DNA of 64,000 nt from Saccharothrix espanaensis DSM 44229 (GCF_000328705.1 NC_019673.1:62001-126000), one strand, 5' to 3'. Positions 32,923-40,842 are shown, counted from the first letter of the stretch. Notes: a model not told the origin generated them from the sequence alone. Numbers and translations are program-made.

Positions 32923-33294
32923 TTACCGGGTCGGTGCGATCGTCGCGCCGGGGCTCGTCGTCACCGTGCTGGACGGGTGTTGCGGCTTGGTGGTGACCGT
33001 GCTGGACGGGTGTTCCGGCTTGGTCGTCACCGTGCTGGTCGGCTGCTCCGGCTTGGTGGTGACCGAGCTGCTCGGCTCGCTCGCACCGGGGCTGGTGGTG
33101 ACCGTGCTGACCGGCGCTTCCGGGCTGGTCGTGACGGTCGACTCCGGCTTGGTGGTCACGCTGATCGGTGCGGGCACCGTCGGCGACGGGTCGGCCAGCG
33201 CGGTCACCGTGATGCCGCCGCCGGCCAGGACGCCGATCGCGACGGCGGTCGCCACCAGCGCGCGGCGGGAGCGTAGGGCGGTCGGGAAACGCAT
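32923..33294 (-). CDS. Secreted Ser/Thr/Pro-repeat protein, 123 aa
   Basis: A signal or anchor segment (RALVATAVAIGVLAGGGITVTALA) is followed by about ten near-repeats built on STVTTKPEHPS and VTTSPGA. There is no folded domain; it resembles a wall-spanning, probably glycosylated stalk. AGGAGG stands 7 bases upstream of the ATG at 33294. The same STVTTKPE motif occurs in the tail of the neighbouring anti-sigma-like gene, which suggests a common origin of the repeat. Confidence 0.72.
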   Translation of the reverse strand: MRFPTALRSRRALVATAVAIGVLAGGGITVTALADPSPTVPAPISVTTKPESTVTTSPEAPVSTVTTSPGASEPSSSVTTKPEQPTSTVTTKPEHPSSTVTTKPQHPSSTVTTSPGATIAPTR

Positions 33295-33376
33295 GGGAGA
33301 TCCTCCTGGAGTCGGTGTCGCTGTTCCCATGCGGCTCGACGCGGATCTGTTGCACTTGGCGGGGAATCCGCCGGAA

Positions 33377-33757
33377 TCAGTTCGTCGGGCCGGGTTGCGA
33401 AGTCTGCGTGGTCCGGGTGGGGCCTTCAGCGCGGCTGGTGGTGACCGTGCTGCTCGGCGCCTCCGGCTTGGTCGTGACGGATTCCGGCGTCGGGCTCACC
33501 GTGCTGGACGTGGTCGTCGTGGGTCCGACGGTCGGCACCTGGCCGGGTTCGGACGCGCCCGGACCGCGCGGGATCAGCAGCAGGCTGACCGCCACGACCG
33601 CGAGCACCGCGGCGGCCGAGATCAGCGGGGCGAAGCGGCGCAGCGGGCGGCGGCGGGCCGACGCGCGGGCGCGGATCGCCGGCCCCGACAGCGTCGAGCG
33701 GACCCGGCCGGCTTGTCTGCCGAGCATCCGGCGCAGCTCTTCCTCGGTCTCAGTCAT
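33377..33757 (-). CDS. Anti-sigma-like membrane protein with repeat tail
   Basis: A 126-residue single-pass protein. The cytoplasmic start (TEEELRRMLGRQAGRVRSTL) is typical of proteins encoded behind SigE-family sigma genes; one membrane helix follows (FAPLISAAAVLAVVAVSLLLI), then an outer Thr-rich tail with VTTKPEAPSSTVTTS. No zinc motif. Its start overlaps the sigma gene by 8 bases, so it is probably the partner that holds the sigma factor at the membrane; this is inference from context. Confidence 0.75.
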   Translation of the reverse strand: MTETEEELRRMLGRQAGRVRSTLSGPAIRARASARRRPLRRFAPLISAAAVLAVVAVSLLLIPRGPGASEPGQVPTVGPTTTTSSTVSPTPESVTTKPEAPSSTVTTSRAEGPTRTTQTSQPGPTN

Positions 33758-34286
33758 GGCCCCTCCACGCGCGTTCCGGCATCCCGATCGCCGACCTCAG
33801 CCCGGCCAGGCCGCGACTGACATGGGACCGCACGGTCGCCAACCGGCACCCGAGCACCTGCGAGATCTCCTCGTCGGTCAGGTCCTCGTAGTACCGCAGC
33901 ACCACCGCCGCCCGCTGCTGCCGGGGAAGCTCCCGCAACAGCCGCCACAACCGCTCGTCCCGCTCCCCCCAGAGCCGGTCGACGTGCTCGCCCTCCGGCA
34001 GGTCGTCCCCGGCGGGCCGGATGTGCCGGGTGCTCCACCGCCGTCGCCACGAGAGGTGCTCGTTGGTCACCGCGCGCCGGACGTAGGCGTAGGCGGTGGC
34101 CGGGGTCAGGTCGCCCCAGCGCGGGAAGACCCGGACGAGCACCTCCTGCACCATGTCCTCGGCGTCGGCCCGGCTGCCGGACAGCAGCACGGCGTACCGG
34201 ACCAGTGCCTGCTGGTTGTCGTGGACGAACTGGTCGAACGACGACGCGACGTCCACACCGCTCTCCGTCCTGGTCACGTGGCACAC
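33750..34286 (-). CDS. SigE-family (ECF-like) RNA polymerase sigma factor
   Basis: A 178-residue sigma factor of the actinobacterial SigE family. Region 2: FDQFVHDNQQALVRYAVLL and DAEDMVQEVLVRVFPRW. Region 4: LPRQQRAAVVLRYYEDLTDE, EISQVLGCRLATVRSHVSRG. GTG starts at 34286 and 34277 are both possible and neither has a strong ribosome site; the domain itself begins near residue 16. It overlaps the anti-sigma-like gene, forming a sigma/anti-sigma unit. It is a paralogue of the protein encoded at 40965. Confidence 0.9.
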   Translation of the reverse strand: MCHVTRTESGVDVASSFDQFVHDNQQALVRYAVLLSGSRADAEDMVQEVLVRVFPRWGDLTPATAYAYVRRAVTNEHLSWRRRWSTRHIRPAGDDLPEGEHVDRLWGERDERLWRLLRELPRQQRAAVVLRYYEDLTDEEISQVLGCRLATVRSHVSRGLAGLRSAIGMPERAWRGHD

Positions 34287-34304
34287 CCGGTGACTAGACG
34301 CGGC

Positions 34305-34574
34305 TCAGTCCCGTTCTGTTGCTCCGGTGACGTGGAACACGGCGTCGTGCTCCTGCTCCTCGAAGTCCCACACGAGCCGCAGCGGCAGCCGGCGGCCCCA
34401 ACGCCGCAGGGCGGCCTCGGCGGAGCTGTGCTGCGCGACGAGGCTGCGGCCCGTGGCGGGGTCGCGGCGGTAGAGGACCGTGTCGGTGCGGTCGTCGTCC
34501 ACGATCTCCATCCCCCACGCGTAGACGAGGGACGGATCGGACTCGGACACCAGCGAGAACAGGTTCGCTTCCAT
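34305..34574 (-). CDS. Small hypothetical protein, 89 aa
   Basis: A short, acidic, soluble protein (begins MEANLFSLVSESDPSLVY, contains YAWGMEIVDDDRTDTVLYRRD and ends VFHVTGATERD). No known domain. Proteins of this type are often found opposite XRE/DUF5753 regulators. It starts at 34574 and diverges from the regulator at 34666 across a 91-base region; it shows no ribosome site, so it may be leaderless. Possible target of the adjacent regulator. Confidence 0.65.
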   Translation of the reverse strand: MEANLFSLVSESDPSLVYAWGMEIVDDDRTDTVLYRRDPATGRSLVAQHSSAEAALRRWGRRLPLRLVWDFEEQEHDAVFHVTGATERD

Positions 34575-34665
34575 GGGAAACACTGTGCTGGCGGGACGAA
34601 CACTCTTTGGTGTGAACACTTCCGGGAATCCCGAAATCGATCTTTTCGCCGGCATACTCGATGTC

Positions 34666-35493
34666 GTGAGCACCCAACCCCCGTTCCGTCGACGCCGCCT
34701 CGGCAGGAAGCTCGCCCGGATGCGTACTTCCGCCGACATGACGCTCGACGTCGCCGCCCAGTGCCTGTTCAAGACCAGGTCCGCCCTGCACCGGATAGAG
34801 AAGGGCGAGACCCTGGTCGACGTCCACCTGGTCAAATCGATGATGGACCTCTACGACGCCTACGACCCCGGCCTGGTCGAGGAAACGGTCCGCGCCCGCG
34901 AGCGCGGCTGGTGGCTCTCGCTGGGCGTCGAGAACCAAGGCTACCTCGACGTGGAGACCGAAGCCGGGGAGATCCGCGAGTTCTGCATGGCGGTCGTGCC
35001 GGGTCTGCTGCAAACCTCCGAGTACACCCGCGCGGTGTTCCAAGCGCACCCGTTGCAGCGCACCAGGCGCTGGCTGGAGGCCGACCTCAAAGTCCGGCGG
35101 ATCAGGCAGAAACGGCTGACCGACCCGGAGAACCTGTTGCGGCTGGAGGCGATCATCGACGAGTCCGCGCTGCGCAGACCGGTCGGCGGCGCGGAGACCA
35201 TGCGCGAGCAGTTGGTGCACGTGGTCCGGATGGCGGACCTCCCCAACGTGACCATCCGTGTCCTGTCCAACGAGCGGGGCGCGCACAGTTCGATGGCAGG
35301 GGGCTTCACCGTGCTGAACTTCCCCGACGCCGCCGACCCGTCCGTCCTCTACGTGGAGCACCCGTTCGGTTCACTGCACATGGAGGAGGAAAGGCTGACG
35401 GTCGAAGCTAAGGTGGCATTCGGGCACCTGGCGAACCAGGCGTTGAGCCCTGAGGAGTCGGTCGCCCTGTTGGAGCGGATCCTGACCGAGTGA
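34666..35493 (+). CDS. XRE-family regulator with DUF5753 domain
   Basis: A 275-residue regulator of the class abundant in filamentous actinomycetes. The N-terminal helix-turn-helix reads RRLGRKLARMRTSADMTLDV, then LFKTRSALHRIEKGE; the DUF5753 domain follows with FCMAVVPGLLQTSEYTRAVF, EAIIDESALRRPVGG, VTIRVLSNERG and ALSPEESVALLERIL. GTG 34666 is chosen; upstream residues in the same frame are unlike the family. The stop overlaps the DUF397 frame, the usual XRE-DUF397 pairing (as in BldB/WhiJ-like modules of Streptomyces). Confidence 0.92.
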   Translation: MSTQPPFRRRRLGRKLARMRTSADMTLDVAAQCLFKTRSALHRIEKGETLVDVHLVKSMMDLYDAYDPGLVEETVRARERGWWLSLGVENQGYLDVETEAGEIREFCMAVVPGLLQTSEYTRAVFQAHPLQRTRRWLEADLKVRRIRQKRLTDPENLLRLEAIIDESALRRPVGGAETMREQLVHVVRMADLPNVTIRVLSNERGAHSSMAGGFTVLNFPDAADPSVLYVEHPFGSLHMEEERLTVEAKVAFGHLANQALSPEESVALLERILTE

Positions 35494-35501
35494 AAGAGGC
35501 G

Positions 35502-35702
35502 ATGTCCGTGTCCACTGTGGACTCCACCGGTCTGGTGTGGCGCAAGAGCAGCCGAAGCGGCGGTGGGAGCAACGGCAACTGCGTGGAGGTGGCGTTCGCG
35601 GGGGCGGCGGTCGCCGTGCGGGACTCCAAGAACCCGGCCGCCGGCGTGCTCGCGTTCCCCGCTGCGCAGTGGGCGTTCTTCCGACGGGGCCTGGGTTCCT
35701 GA
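35502..35702 (+). CDS. DUF397 protein
   Basis: A 66-residue DUF397 protein: LVWRKSSRSGGGSNGNCVEV, VAVRDSKNPAAGVL, then FPAAQWAFFRRGL. DUF397 proteins are encoded next to XRE/DUF5753 regulators and act with them, probably by antagonising the regulator. ATG 35502 is chosen; GTG 35490 would overlap the regulator stop (GTGA) and add four residues. A second, broken copy of its 3' end lies 650 bases downstream. Confidence 0.9.
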   Translation: MSVSTVDSTGLVWRKSSRSGGGSNGNCVEVAFAGAAVAVRDSKNPAAGVLAFPAAQWAFFRRGLGS

Positions 35703-35858
35703 CCCTCGCGAACCCGCCGTGCCGCGCCAGGTGGCGGCCGGTCTGAGACGGGTTCGTCAGCCCTGTTCACGTTGGACGTGTGGTTGGGGCTGAACCGGTG
35801 CGCTTCGGGTCGGCAGACGGCACAATGGGCGGCCCGGTCAGCGTGGCAGGAGGCACCC

Positions 35859-36296
35859 ATCACAGCCCAGGAACTGACCTTGTTGGCGCTGGGAATTCCG
35901 TTCGGCGTCGCGGCGAACGCCCTCTACCAGTACCTCCGGGGTGTCATCAGTCGACGGATGGACCCGATCAGCCTGGCGGGTCAGTGGGGCGAGCTGATCA
36001 GCGGCATAGACGAGCGCCGGTGCAGCATCGGCGAGATCCGGTACGACCTGCGTCGGAGGATGTGGGTGTTCGACGGGACGAACTAGCACAACGACGGTCG
36101 GCCGTTCTGCCGCTGGACGACTGTGGCGAGCTACCTGGACAAGTCGAGAAGAGGTTGGTGCCCGACAACGGCTTCTTCATCTCGGGCCAGGAAGGCGAGT
36201 CCTTCAGGTCGTTCAAGCTCATCAGGCTGGAGCGGATTCCGGACGACCTCGACTCGATTCGTGCGGTCCTGGCCGGGCTCGTACGCAAGGAGGGGG
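35859..36296 (+). pseudogene. Decayed gene of an actinobacterial hypothetical family
   Basis: The frame TAQELTLLALGIPFGVAANA to IGEIRYDLRRRMWVFDGTN is protein-like and preceded by a perfect AGGAGG, but the expected start is ATC (35859) instead of ATG. TAG at 36084 replaces the Tyr expected in FDGTNYHNDG; the same frame then continues HNDGRPFCRWTTVASYLDK. After about 36145 the protein-like reading switches to another frame (RLVPDNGFFISGQEGESFRS, KLIRLERIP), with roughly 40 family residues apparently missing between. At least three lesions mark it as a pseudogene. The family motif (GTNY, RxFCxWRTxASYL) is recalled from uncharacterised actinobacterial proteins. Confidence 0.72.
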
Positions 36297-36302
36297 TCCG
36301 GG

Positions 36303-36360
36303 GTCGGCCTCCTGTTCCCCGCTGTTCAGTGGGCGTTCTTCCGGCGGGGCTTGGGTTGCT
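36303..36360 (+). pseudogene. DUF397 3'-end fossil
   Basis: Bases 36311-36360 match 35651-35700, the end of the intact DUF397 gene, at 43 of 50 positions. It reads GLLFPAVQWAFFRRGLG in one frame but has no DUF397 start or core and its stop is gone. It is the remnant of a second DUF397 copy, joined to the decayed gene just upstream. Confidence 0.8.
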
Positions 36361-36386
36361 GGCCGGTGGCGTGCCACGGTGGCCCC

Positions 36387-37412
36387 ATGCGGGCACTCGG
36401 AGTATCGGTGGCTGTCGTGGTGGTCGGGGCGTTGGTCTCGTCGGGGGTCGCCCAGGCGCACCACCGGAGGGCGTTCGACCTCCAGGCCCACCGGGGTGGG
36501 ATCGGGTTGACGGTGGAGAGCACGCTCGCCGCGTTCGGCCGGGCGCTCGAAACCGGGGTGACCACGCTCGAACTCGACGTCCAGATCACCAAGGACGGGC
36601 GCGAGGTGATCACGCACGACCGCAGGACCAACCCGGCCAAGTGCGCCGACACCACACCCGCCACCCCCGGCGATCCCGCTTTCCCCTACGCCGGCAAGTA
36701 CGTCAAGGACCTCACCTTCGCCCAGGTCCGCACGCTGGACTGCGGGTCCCGGCCGCACCCGGACTTCCCCGGCCAGGTCGCCTCTCCCGGCGCCAGGATG
36801 CCGACCCTCGCCGAACTGTTCGCGCTGGCCCGCGAGTACCGCGCGTGGGACGTGAAGTTCAACATCGAGACCAAGGTCGAGGCCGCCGCCCCGCACGAGA
36901 CCGCGCCGCGCGAGCAGTTCGTGGAGGTCACCTCGCGCGAGATCCGCCGGTCCGGCTTCTACCGCAACGTCACCGTCCAGTCCTTCGACTGGGGCACCTT
37001 GATGCTGTGGCGCGAGAAGGAGCCGCGCCTCCCGCTGGTCGCGCTGACCCAGCCCGAGTTCCTGCGCCCCGGCTCGCCGTGGACCGGCGGGCTCGAACTC
37101 GCCGACTTCGGCGGCAGCGTCGTCAAGGCGGTGCGGAGCTTCGGCGCGTCCGCGCTCTCGCCGGTGCACGGCAACCCGCAGAACGGCAAGGTCGGCGACC
37201 CGAACTACGTCCCGTTCACCACCAAGGCCCTGGTGGACGAGGCGCACCGGCACCACCTCAAGGTCGTCCCGTGGACCATCGACGACCCCGCGACCATGGA
37301 CAAGCTGATCGGCGACGGCGTGGACGGCATCATCACCGACTACCCAGACCGGCTCCGCACCGTTCTCAAGGAGCGCGGGTTCAAGCTCGCGCGCACCTAC
37401 AAGAAGCGTTGA
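36387..37412 (+). CDS. Secreted glycerophosphodiester phosphodiesterase
   Basis: A 341-residue exported enzyme that splits glycerophosphodiesters to glycerol 3-phosphate and an alcohol. The signal peptide (LGVSVAVVVVGALVSSGVAQA) is followed by the GDPD TIM barrel: LQAHRGGIGLTVESTLAAF (catalytic His-Arg), LELDVQITKDG (metal Glu/Asp), VITHDRRTN, FNIETK, TVQSFDW and VVPWTIDDP ... GIITDYPDR. It is the longer, periplasmic-type member; the cytoplasmic form is at 38755. ATG 36387 is chosen for the signal peptide. A role in phosphate or glycerol scavenging from lipids or teichoic acids is likely. Confidence 0.93.
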   Translation: MRALGVSVAVVVVGALVSSGVAQAHHRRAFDLQAHRGGIGLTVESTLAAFGRALETGVTTLELDVQITKDGREVITHDRRTNPAKCADTTPATPGDPAFPYAGKYVKDLTFAQVRTLDCGSRPHPDFPGQVASPGARMPTLAELFALAREYRAWDVKFNIETKVEAAAPHETAPREQFVEVTSREIRRSGFYRNVTVQSFDWGTLMLWREKEPRLPLVALTQPEFLRPGSPWTGGLELADFGGSVVKAVRSFGASALSPVHGNPQNGKVGDPNYVPFTTKALVDEAHRHHLKVVPWTIDDPATMDKLIGDGVDGIITDYPDRLRTVLKERGFKLARTYKKR

Positions 37413-37428
37413 CCTGGAGGCCCGGCCG

Positions 37429-38661
37429 TCAGCTGTCGGCCAGCGGGAGTTCGTGCAGGCCGCGGATGACGAACTCGGCGCGGCGGCGGGGTTCGGCCGC
37501 CAAGACCGCGCCGGGCAGCTTGCGGGTCAGCGAGGACAGGGCGGCCTGGACCTCGATCCGGGCCAGCGGCGCGCCCAGGCAGTAGTGGATGCCCATGCCG
37601 AAACCCAGGTGGGCGTTGGGCGTGCGGCTCACGTCCAGCTCGTCCGGGCGGTCGAACACCTTCGGGTCGCGGGCCGCCGCGCCCAGCAGCGCGGCGATCT
37701 TCTGGCCCTCCTCGACCGCGAACCCGGCGATCTCCACCCGTTCGGTGGCGGTCCGCTCGAAGAGCTGGAGGGGCGAGTCGTAGCGGATCAGTTCCTCGAC
37801 CGCCGTGGAGAGGAGGGACTGATCCGCTACCACCCTTTCCCACTGGTCGCGGTGGGCCAGGAGGGCGTTCACGCCGTTGCCGATGACGTTGACGGTGGCC
37901 TCGTGGCCGGCCATGAGCAGCAGGACAGCCGTGGCGACCAGCTCGTCCTCGGTGAGCTTCGCGCCGTCGGTGTCGGTGACCGCGACGAGGTCGGACACCA
38001 GGTCGTCGCCGGGCGTCCTGCGCCGCAGTGCGACCAGTTCGCGCAGGTAGGCCACGAACTCGGTGGCGGCCCGCTCGGCCGCCGCCTTCTTCTCCGGTGC
38101 CAGGCCGTACTCGTACATCTTCACGATCGCGTTCGACCACGGCTGGAGCAGCGCGCGGTCGCCCGCGGGCACGCCCAGCAGTTCGGCGATGACCTCGACC
38201 GGCAGCGGCGCGGCGACGTGCGAGAGCAGGTCGGCCTGACCCTCGGTGCGGACCTTGGCGACCAGCTCGTCCACCAGGCGGTCGGCCAGGTCGGCGATCC
38301 ACGGGCGCAGCCGCTCGACGTGCCCGCGGCCGAAGGCGGCGGCGACCAGCCGGCGCAGCCGGGTGTGCGTCGGGGGCTCGTTCTCCAGCAGCGAGTTGCG
38401 GTGCAGCAGGTTGAAGCCGGTGAACTCCTCGACGGGCTTCGCGTCGGTCCACAGCCGGCCCAGGCCGCGGTGGCGCAGCACGGCCGACGCGGACGCGTGC
38501 GACACCGCGACGGCGACGCCCATCTGCTCGTGCCAGTGCACCTCGGCCCGCGCGCGCAGCGCGGCGAACACCGGGTACGGATCGGCGAGGAAAGCCGGAT
38601 CGTGCTGGTCGAAGGGTGCCACGGTCACGGACGGTAGGTCTTGAGCGCGGCTCGCGTCCAT
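37429..38661 (-). CDS. Cytochrome P450
   Basis: A 410-residue soluble bacterial P450 of the CYP107-like kind. Landmarks: I-helix LLLMAGHEATVN (oxygen-binding Glu-Ala-Thr), the ExxR of VEELIRYDSPLQ, the PERF-like region and the heme loop LGFGMGIHYCLGAPLARIE with the Cys ligand. The N-terminus has NEPPTHTRLRRLV for the C-helix. It needs ferredoxin partners not encoded here. It stands alone between two glycerophosphodiesterase genes, not in a biosynthetic cluster, so its substrate is unknown. Confidence 0.95.
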   Translation of the reverse strand: MDASRAQDLPSVTVAPFDQHDPAFLADPYPVFAALRARAEVHWHEQMGVAVAVSHASASAVLRHRGLGRLWTDAKPVEEFTGFNLLHRNSLLENEPPTHTRLRRLVAAAFGRGHVERLRPWIADLADRLVDELVAKVRTEGQADLLSHVAAPLPVEVIAELLGVPAGDRALLQPWSNAIVKMYEYGLAPEKKAAAERAATEFVAYLRELVALRRRTPGDDLVSDLVAVTDTDGAKLTEDELVATAVLLLMAGHEATVNVIGNGVNALLAHRDQWERVVADQSLLSTAVEELIRYDSPLQLFERTATERVEIAGFAVEEGQKIAALLGAAARDPKVFDRPDELDVSRTPNAHLGFGMGIHYCLGAPLARIEVQAALSSLTRKLPGAVLAAEPRRRAEFVIRGLHELPLADS

Positions 38662-38754
38662 CCGGGAGTGGTTGTTCCTTCAAATATTCAGCTACCCGTG
38701 ACCAGAAGTAGTCGGGTTGACCCGTTCGGTGCTCCACCAGGAGCATTCCCGACT

Positions 38755-39462
38755 GTGCCGCCCGAACTGATCGCCCACCGAGGGGCGTCCGCGCTCCGCC
38801 CGGAGCACACCCTGGCCGCGTACGAACTGGCGGTCGCCCAAGGCGCGGACGGCGTCGAGTGCGACGTCCGGCTGACCCGCGACGGGCACCTGGTGTGCGT
38901 CCACGACCGCACCGTCGACCGCACCAGCGACGGGCGAGGCGTCGTGAGCGCGATGACGCTCGAAGAGCTGCGCCGGCACGACTACGGCACGGCGCTCGGC
39001 GGCGCACCCGCGCCCCTGCTGACCTTCGAGGACCTGCTGGGGCTGGTCGCGGACAGCGGCGTGCGGCTGTTCGTGGAGACCAAGCACCCGGTCCGCCACC
39101 GGGGCGCGGTGGAGCGCGCGCTGGTCGAACCGCTCGCCCGGCACCGGGTGGACGCGGTGATGATGTCGTTCTCCGTGGCCGCAGTGCGGCGGTTCAAGGC
39201 GCTGGTGCCCGCGACGCCGACCGTGCTGCTGTTCGGGAGGTACTGGCCGCAGCGGCTGCCGGCCTTCGCCGACCTCCCCGGACCGGGCGTCGACCTGCTC
39301 AGACGCCACCCGGGCCGGGGTGCGGGCGCGTACTGCTGGACGGTGGACGAGCCCGCCGACATCGCGTTGTGCGTCGAGCGCGGGGTGCGGTACCTGGCGA
39401 CCAACAACCCGGCGCAGACCCGTGGCGTGCTAGCGGCTAACTTGACGCCCGACCAGCCCTGA
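38755..39462 (+). CDS. Cytoplasmic glycerophosphodiester phosphodiesterase
   Basis: A 235-residue GDPD enzyme without signal peptide. Catalytic pieces: LIAHRGASALRPEHTLAAYE, VECDVRLTRDG, CVHDRTVDRT, FVETKHP and YCWTVDEPADI ... YLATNNPAQ. The segment GVDLLRRHPGRGAGAYCWTV is roughly 10-15 residues shorter than in usual members, an apparent small deletion between the last barrel strands; the catalytic residues remain. GTG 38755 fits the usual family start, though the GGAG upstream is too far; longer starts to 38641 are possible. Confidence 0.88.
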   Translation: MPPELIAHRGASALRPEHTLAAYELAVAQGADGVECDVRLTRDGHLVCVHDRTVDRTSDGRGVVSAMTLEELRRHDYGTALGGAPAPLLTFEDLLGLVADSGVRLFVETKHPVRHRGAVERALVEPLARHRVDAVMMSFSVAAVRRFKALVPATPTVLLFGRYWPQRLPAFADLPGPGVDLLRRHPGRGAGAYCWTVDEPADIALCVERGVRYLATNNPAQTRGVLAANLTPDQP

Positions 39463-39487
39463 CGGGCACGACCTGAAGGAGGCGGCG

Positions 39488-40432
39488 GTGGCGAAGCGGA
39501 CGGCCGTGAAGAACCAGTCGGCGGACGGCGTCAACCCGCGCCAACCCTGCCCGTGTGGCTCCGGCAAGCGCTACAAGGCCTGCCACGGCGGGGCCGGCGG
39601 CGGGGCGGACGTCATCGTGGCCCGGCCGTTCGAGGGGCTCGCGGCGGAGACCGAGCTGATCGCGCTGCGCGAGTTCGTGCCGTCGGCCACGATGAAGCTG
39701 CCGCTCAAGGACGCCGGGCGCGAGGTGGTGCTCGCCTCGGTGCTGCCGATGGCCGCCGCCGCGCTGATCCGCGCCGACGGGACGGCGTTCGTCGGCCTCC
39801 AGGTCCAGACACGTTCGGGTGATTTGAGCCGGGACCTGGCCCGCGCGGTCCAGTGGGTGCTCACCGCCGAGACCGGTGACGCCCTCCCGGTGGTCGGCCC
39901 GGACGACGGCACGAACCCCGGCCGGTTGCAGGACCTGCTCGACGCGGACGCGACCGTCACCCCCGAGTTGCACACCGACTTCGCGTGGTGGATGCCGCCG
40001 GACAACGAGCCGGCCGGCGACGTGGCGTTGTCGCTGGAGCGGGCCAACGCGGCGATCCTGCCGACCGAGCGGGTCGACGCGCCGGGCGTGCACGCGGCGT
40101 ACTGGGTGGACGCGGGCGACAAGGCGCACCTGCGCTGGGTGCGCCCGGAGCCCGAGGAGCGGTTGCTGGCGGCGCTGGCGCGGCTGTCCGTGCGCGGCGA
40201 GCTGGACCTGGGCGAGGGCTCCCGGTACGCGGGGTCGTTCCGGGCGCACGGACTGCTGGTGCCGGTGTGGGACCTCGACCGCGAACTGCACTCCAGCGAG
40301 TGGGCATCGCCCGCCGAGGGTTTGAGCAAGCGTTTGCGGGATGCGCTGACCAGCCTGGACGACGAGCCGCTGACCGAGGCCGAGCGGCGCGCGCGGGACG
40401 GCCTGCGCGGTCGGCAGATCACGCTGAGGTAG
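39488..40432 (+). CDS. DUF5926 protein with N-terminal SEC-C zinc motif
   Basis: A 314-residue actinobacterial protein. The N-terminal SEC-C motif (PRQPCPCGSGKRYKACHGG) binds zinc in SecA and other proteins. The rest is the DUF5926 domain (FVPSATMKLPLK, FAWWMPPDNEPAGDVALSL, AYWVDAGDKAHLRWVRPEPEE). Function unknown; a link to protein export or to ribosomes is sometimes assumed from SEC-C only. GGAGG precedes the GTG by 7 bases. A DnaA-box cluster begins on the base after its stop codon. Confidence 0.9.
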   Translation: MAKRTAVKNQSADGVNPRQPCPCGSGKRYKACHGGAGGGADVIVARPFEGLAAETELIALREFVPSATMKLPLKDAGREVVLASVLPMAAAALIRADGTAFVGLQVQTRSGDLSRDLARAVQWVLTAETGDALPVVGPDDGTNPGRLQDLLDADATVTPELHTDFAWWMPPDNEPAGDVALSLERANAAILPTERVDAPGVHAAYWVDAGDKAHLRWVRPEPEERLLAALARLSVRGELDLGEGSRYAGSFRAHGLLVPVWDLDRELHSSEWASPAEGLSKRLRDALTSLDDEPLTEAERRARDGLRGRQITLR

Positions 40433-40490
40433 TTGTCCACAGAGTTATCCCCAGTTGTCCACAGCGGCCTGTGGATAGGGTTGTGGACAA
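40433..40490. promoter_or_regulatory. Cluster of five DnaA boxes
   Basis: Within 58 bases: TTGTCCACA at 40433-40441 and 40455-40463 (forward), TTGTCCACA at 40482-40490 (reverse), and two one-mismatch boxes, TTATCCCCA at 40445-40453 and CTATCCACA at 40470-40478 (reverse). TTGTCCACA is the actinobacterial DnaA-box consensus. Box starts are 10-15 bases apart, about one helical turn. There is no dnaA or dnaN and no AT-rich unwinding region, so this is not oriC; it is a candidate DnaA-titration or regulatory cluster located just upstream of the DUF952 gene. Confidence 0.9.
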
Positions 40491-40512
40491 CTTCAGGGGA
40501 AGGTGTGGACGG

Positions 40513-40839
40513 ATGCTGCTGCGGATCGCTTCACGGGACGAGTGGGCGCGCGACCGGGAAGCCGGCGCGATCCCGCTCGACCCGGACGGCTTCGTGCACT
40601 GCTCGGACCCCGGCACGGTCCACCTGCCGGCCAACCGGGTCTTCCCCGGCCGGCACGACCTGGTGCTGCTGGTGATCGACCCCGAGGGCCTGCCCGTGCT
40701 GTGGGAGCCGGGCGACGGCGACGAGACCGGGCCGTGGTTCCCGCACGTCTACGGCCCCGTCCCGGCCGATGCCGTGGTGGCCGTGCAGGAGTTCACGCCC
40801 GACACCGACGGCGTGTTCCGCCCGCCGCCCGTCCTGTGA
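40513..40839 (+). CDS. DUF952 protein
   Basis: A 108-residue soluble protein of the DUF952 family: LLRIASRDEWARDREAGAI, DGFVHCSDPGTV, then LLVIDPEGL and GPWFPHVYGPVPADAVV. The fold resembles ADP-ribosyl-binding or glutathione-transferase-like small domains; no activity is established. GGGGAAGG lies 8-15 bases upstream of the ATG. It follows the DnaA-box cluster directly (22 bases), so DnaA binding could influence its transcription. Confidence 0.88.
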   Translation: MLLRIASRDEWARDREAGAIPLDPDGFVHCSDPGTVHLPANRVFPGRHDLVLLVIDPEGLPVLWEPGDGDETGPWFPHVYGPVPADAVVAVQEFTPDTDGVFRPPPVL

Positions 40840-40842
40840 CCT

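Noticed and set aside
37397-39007. Extended minus-strand frame over the P450 region
   Set aside because: It is an out-of-phase Arg/Pro/Gly-rich frame; the P450 frame at 37429-38661 carries all the heme and helix motifs.
40433-40490. Chromosomal replication origin
   Set aside because: DnaA boxes are present but there is no dnaA/dnaN gene pair, far fewer boxes than an actinobacterial oriC, and no AT-rich unwinding stretch.
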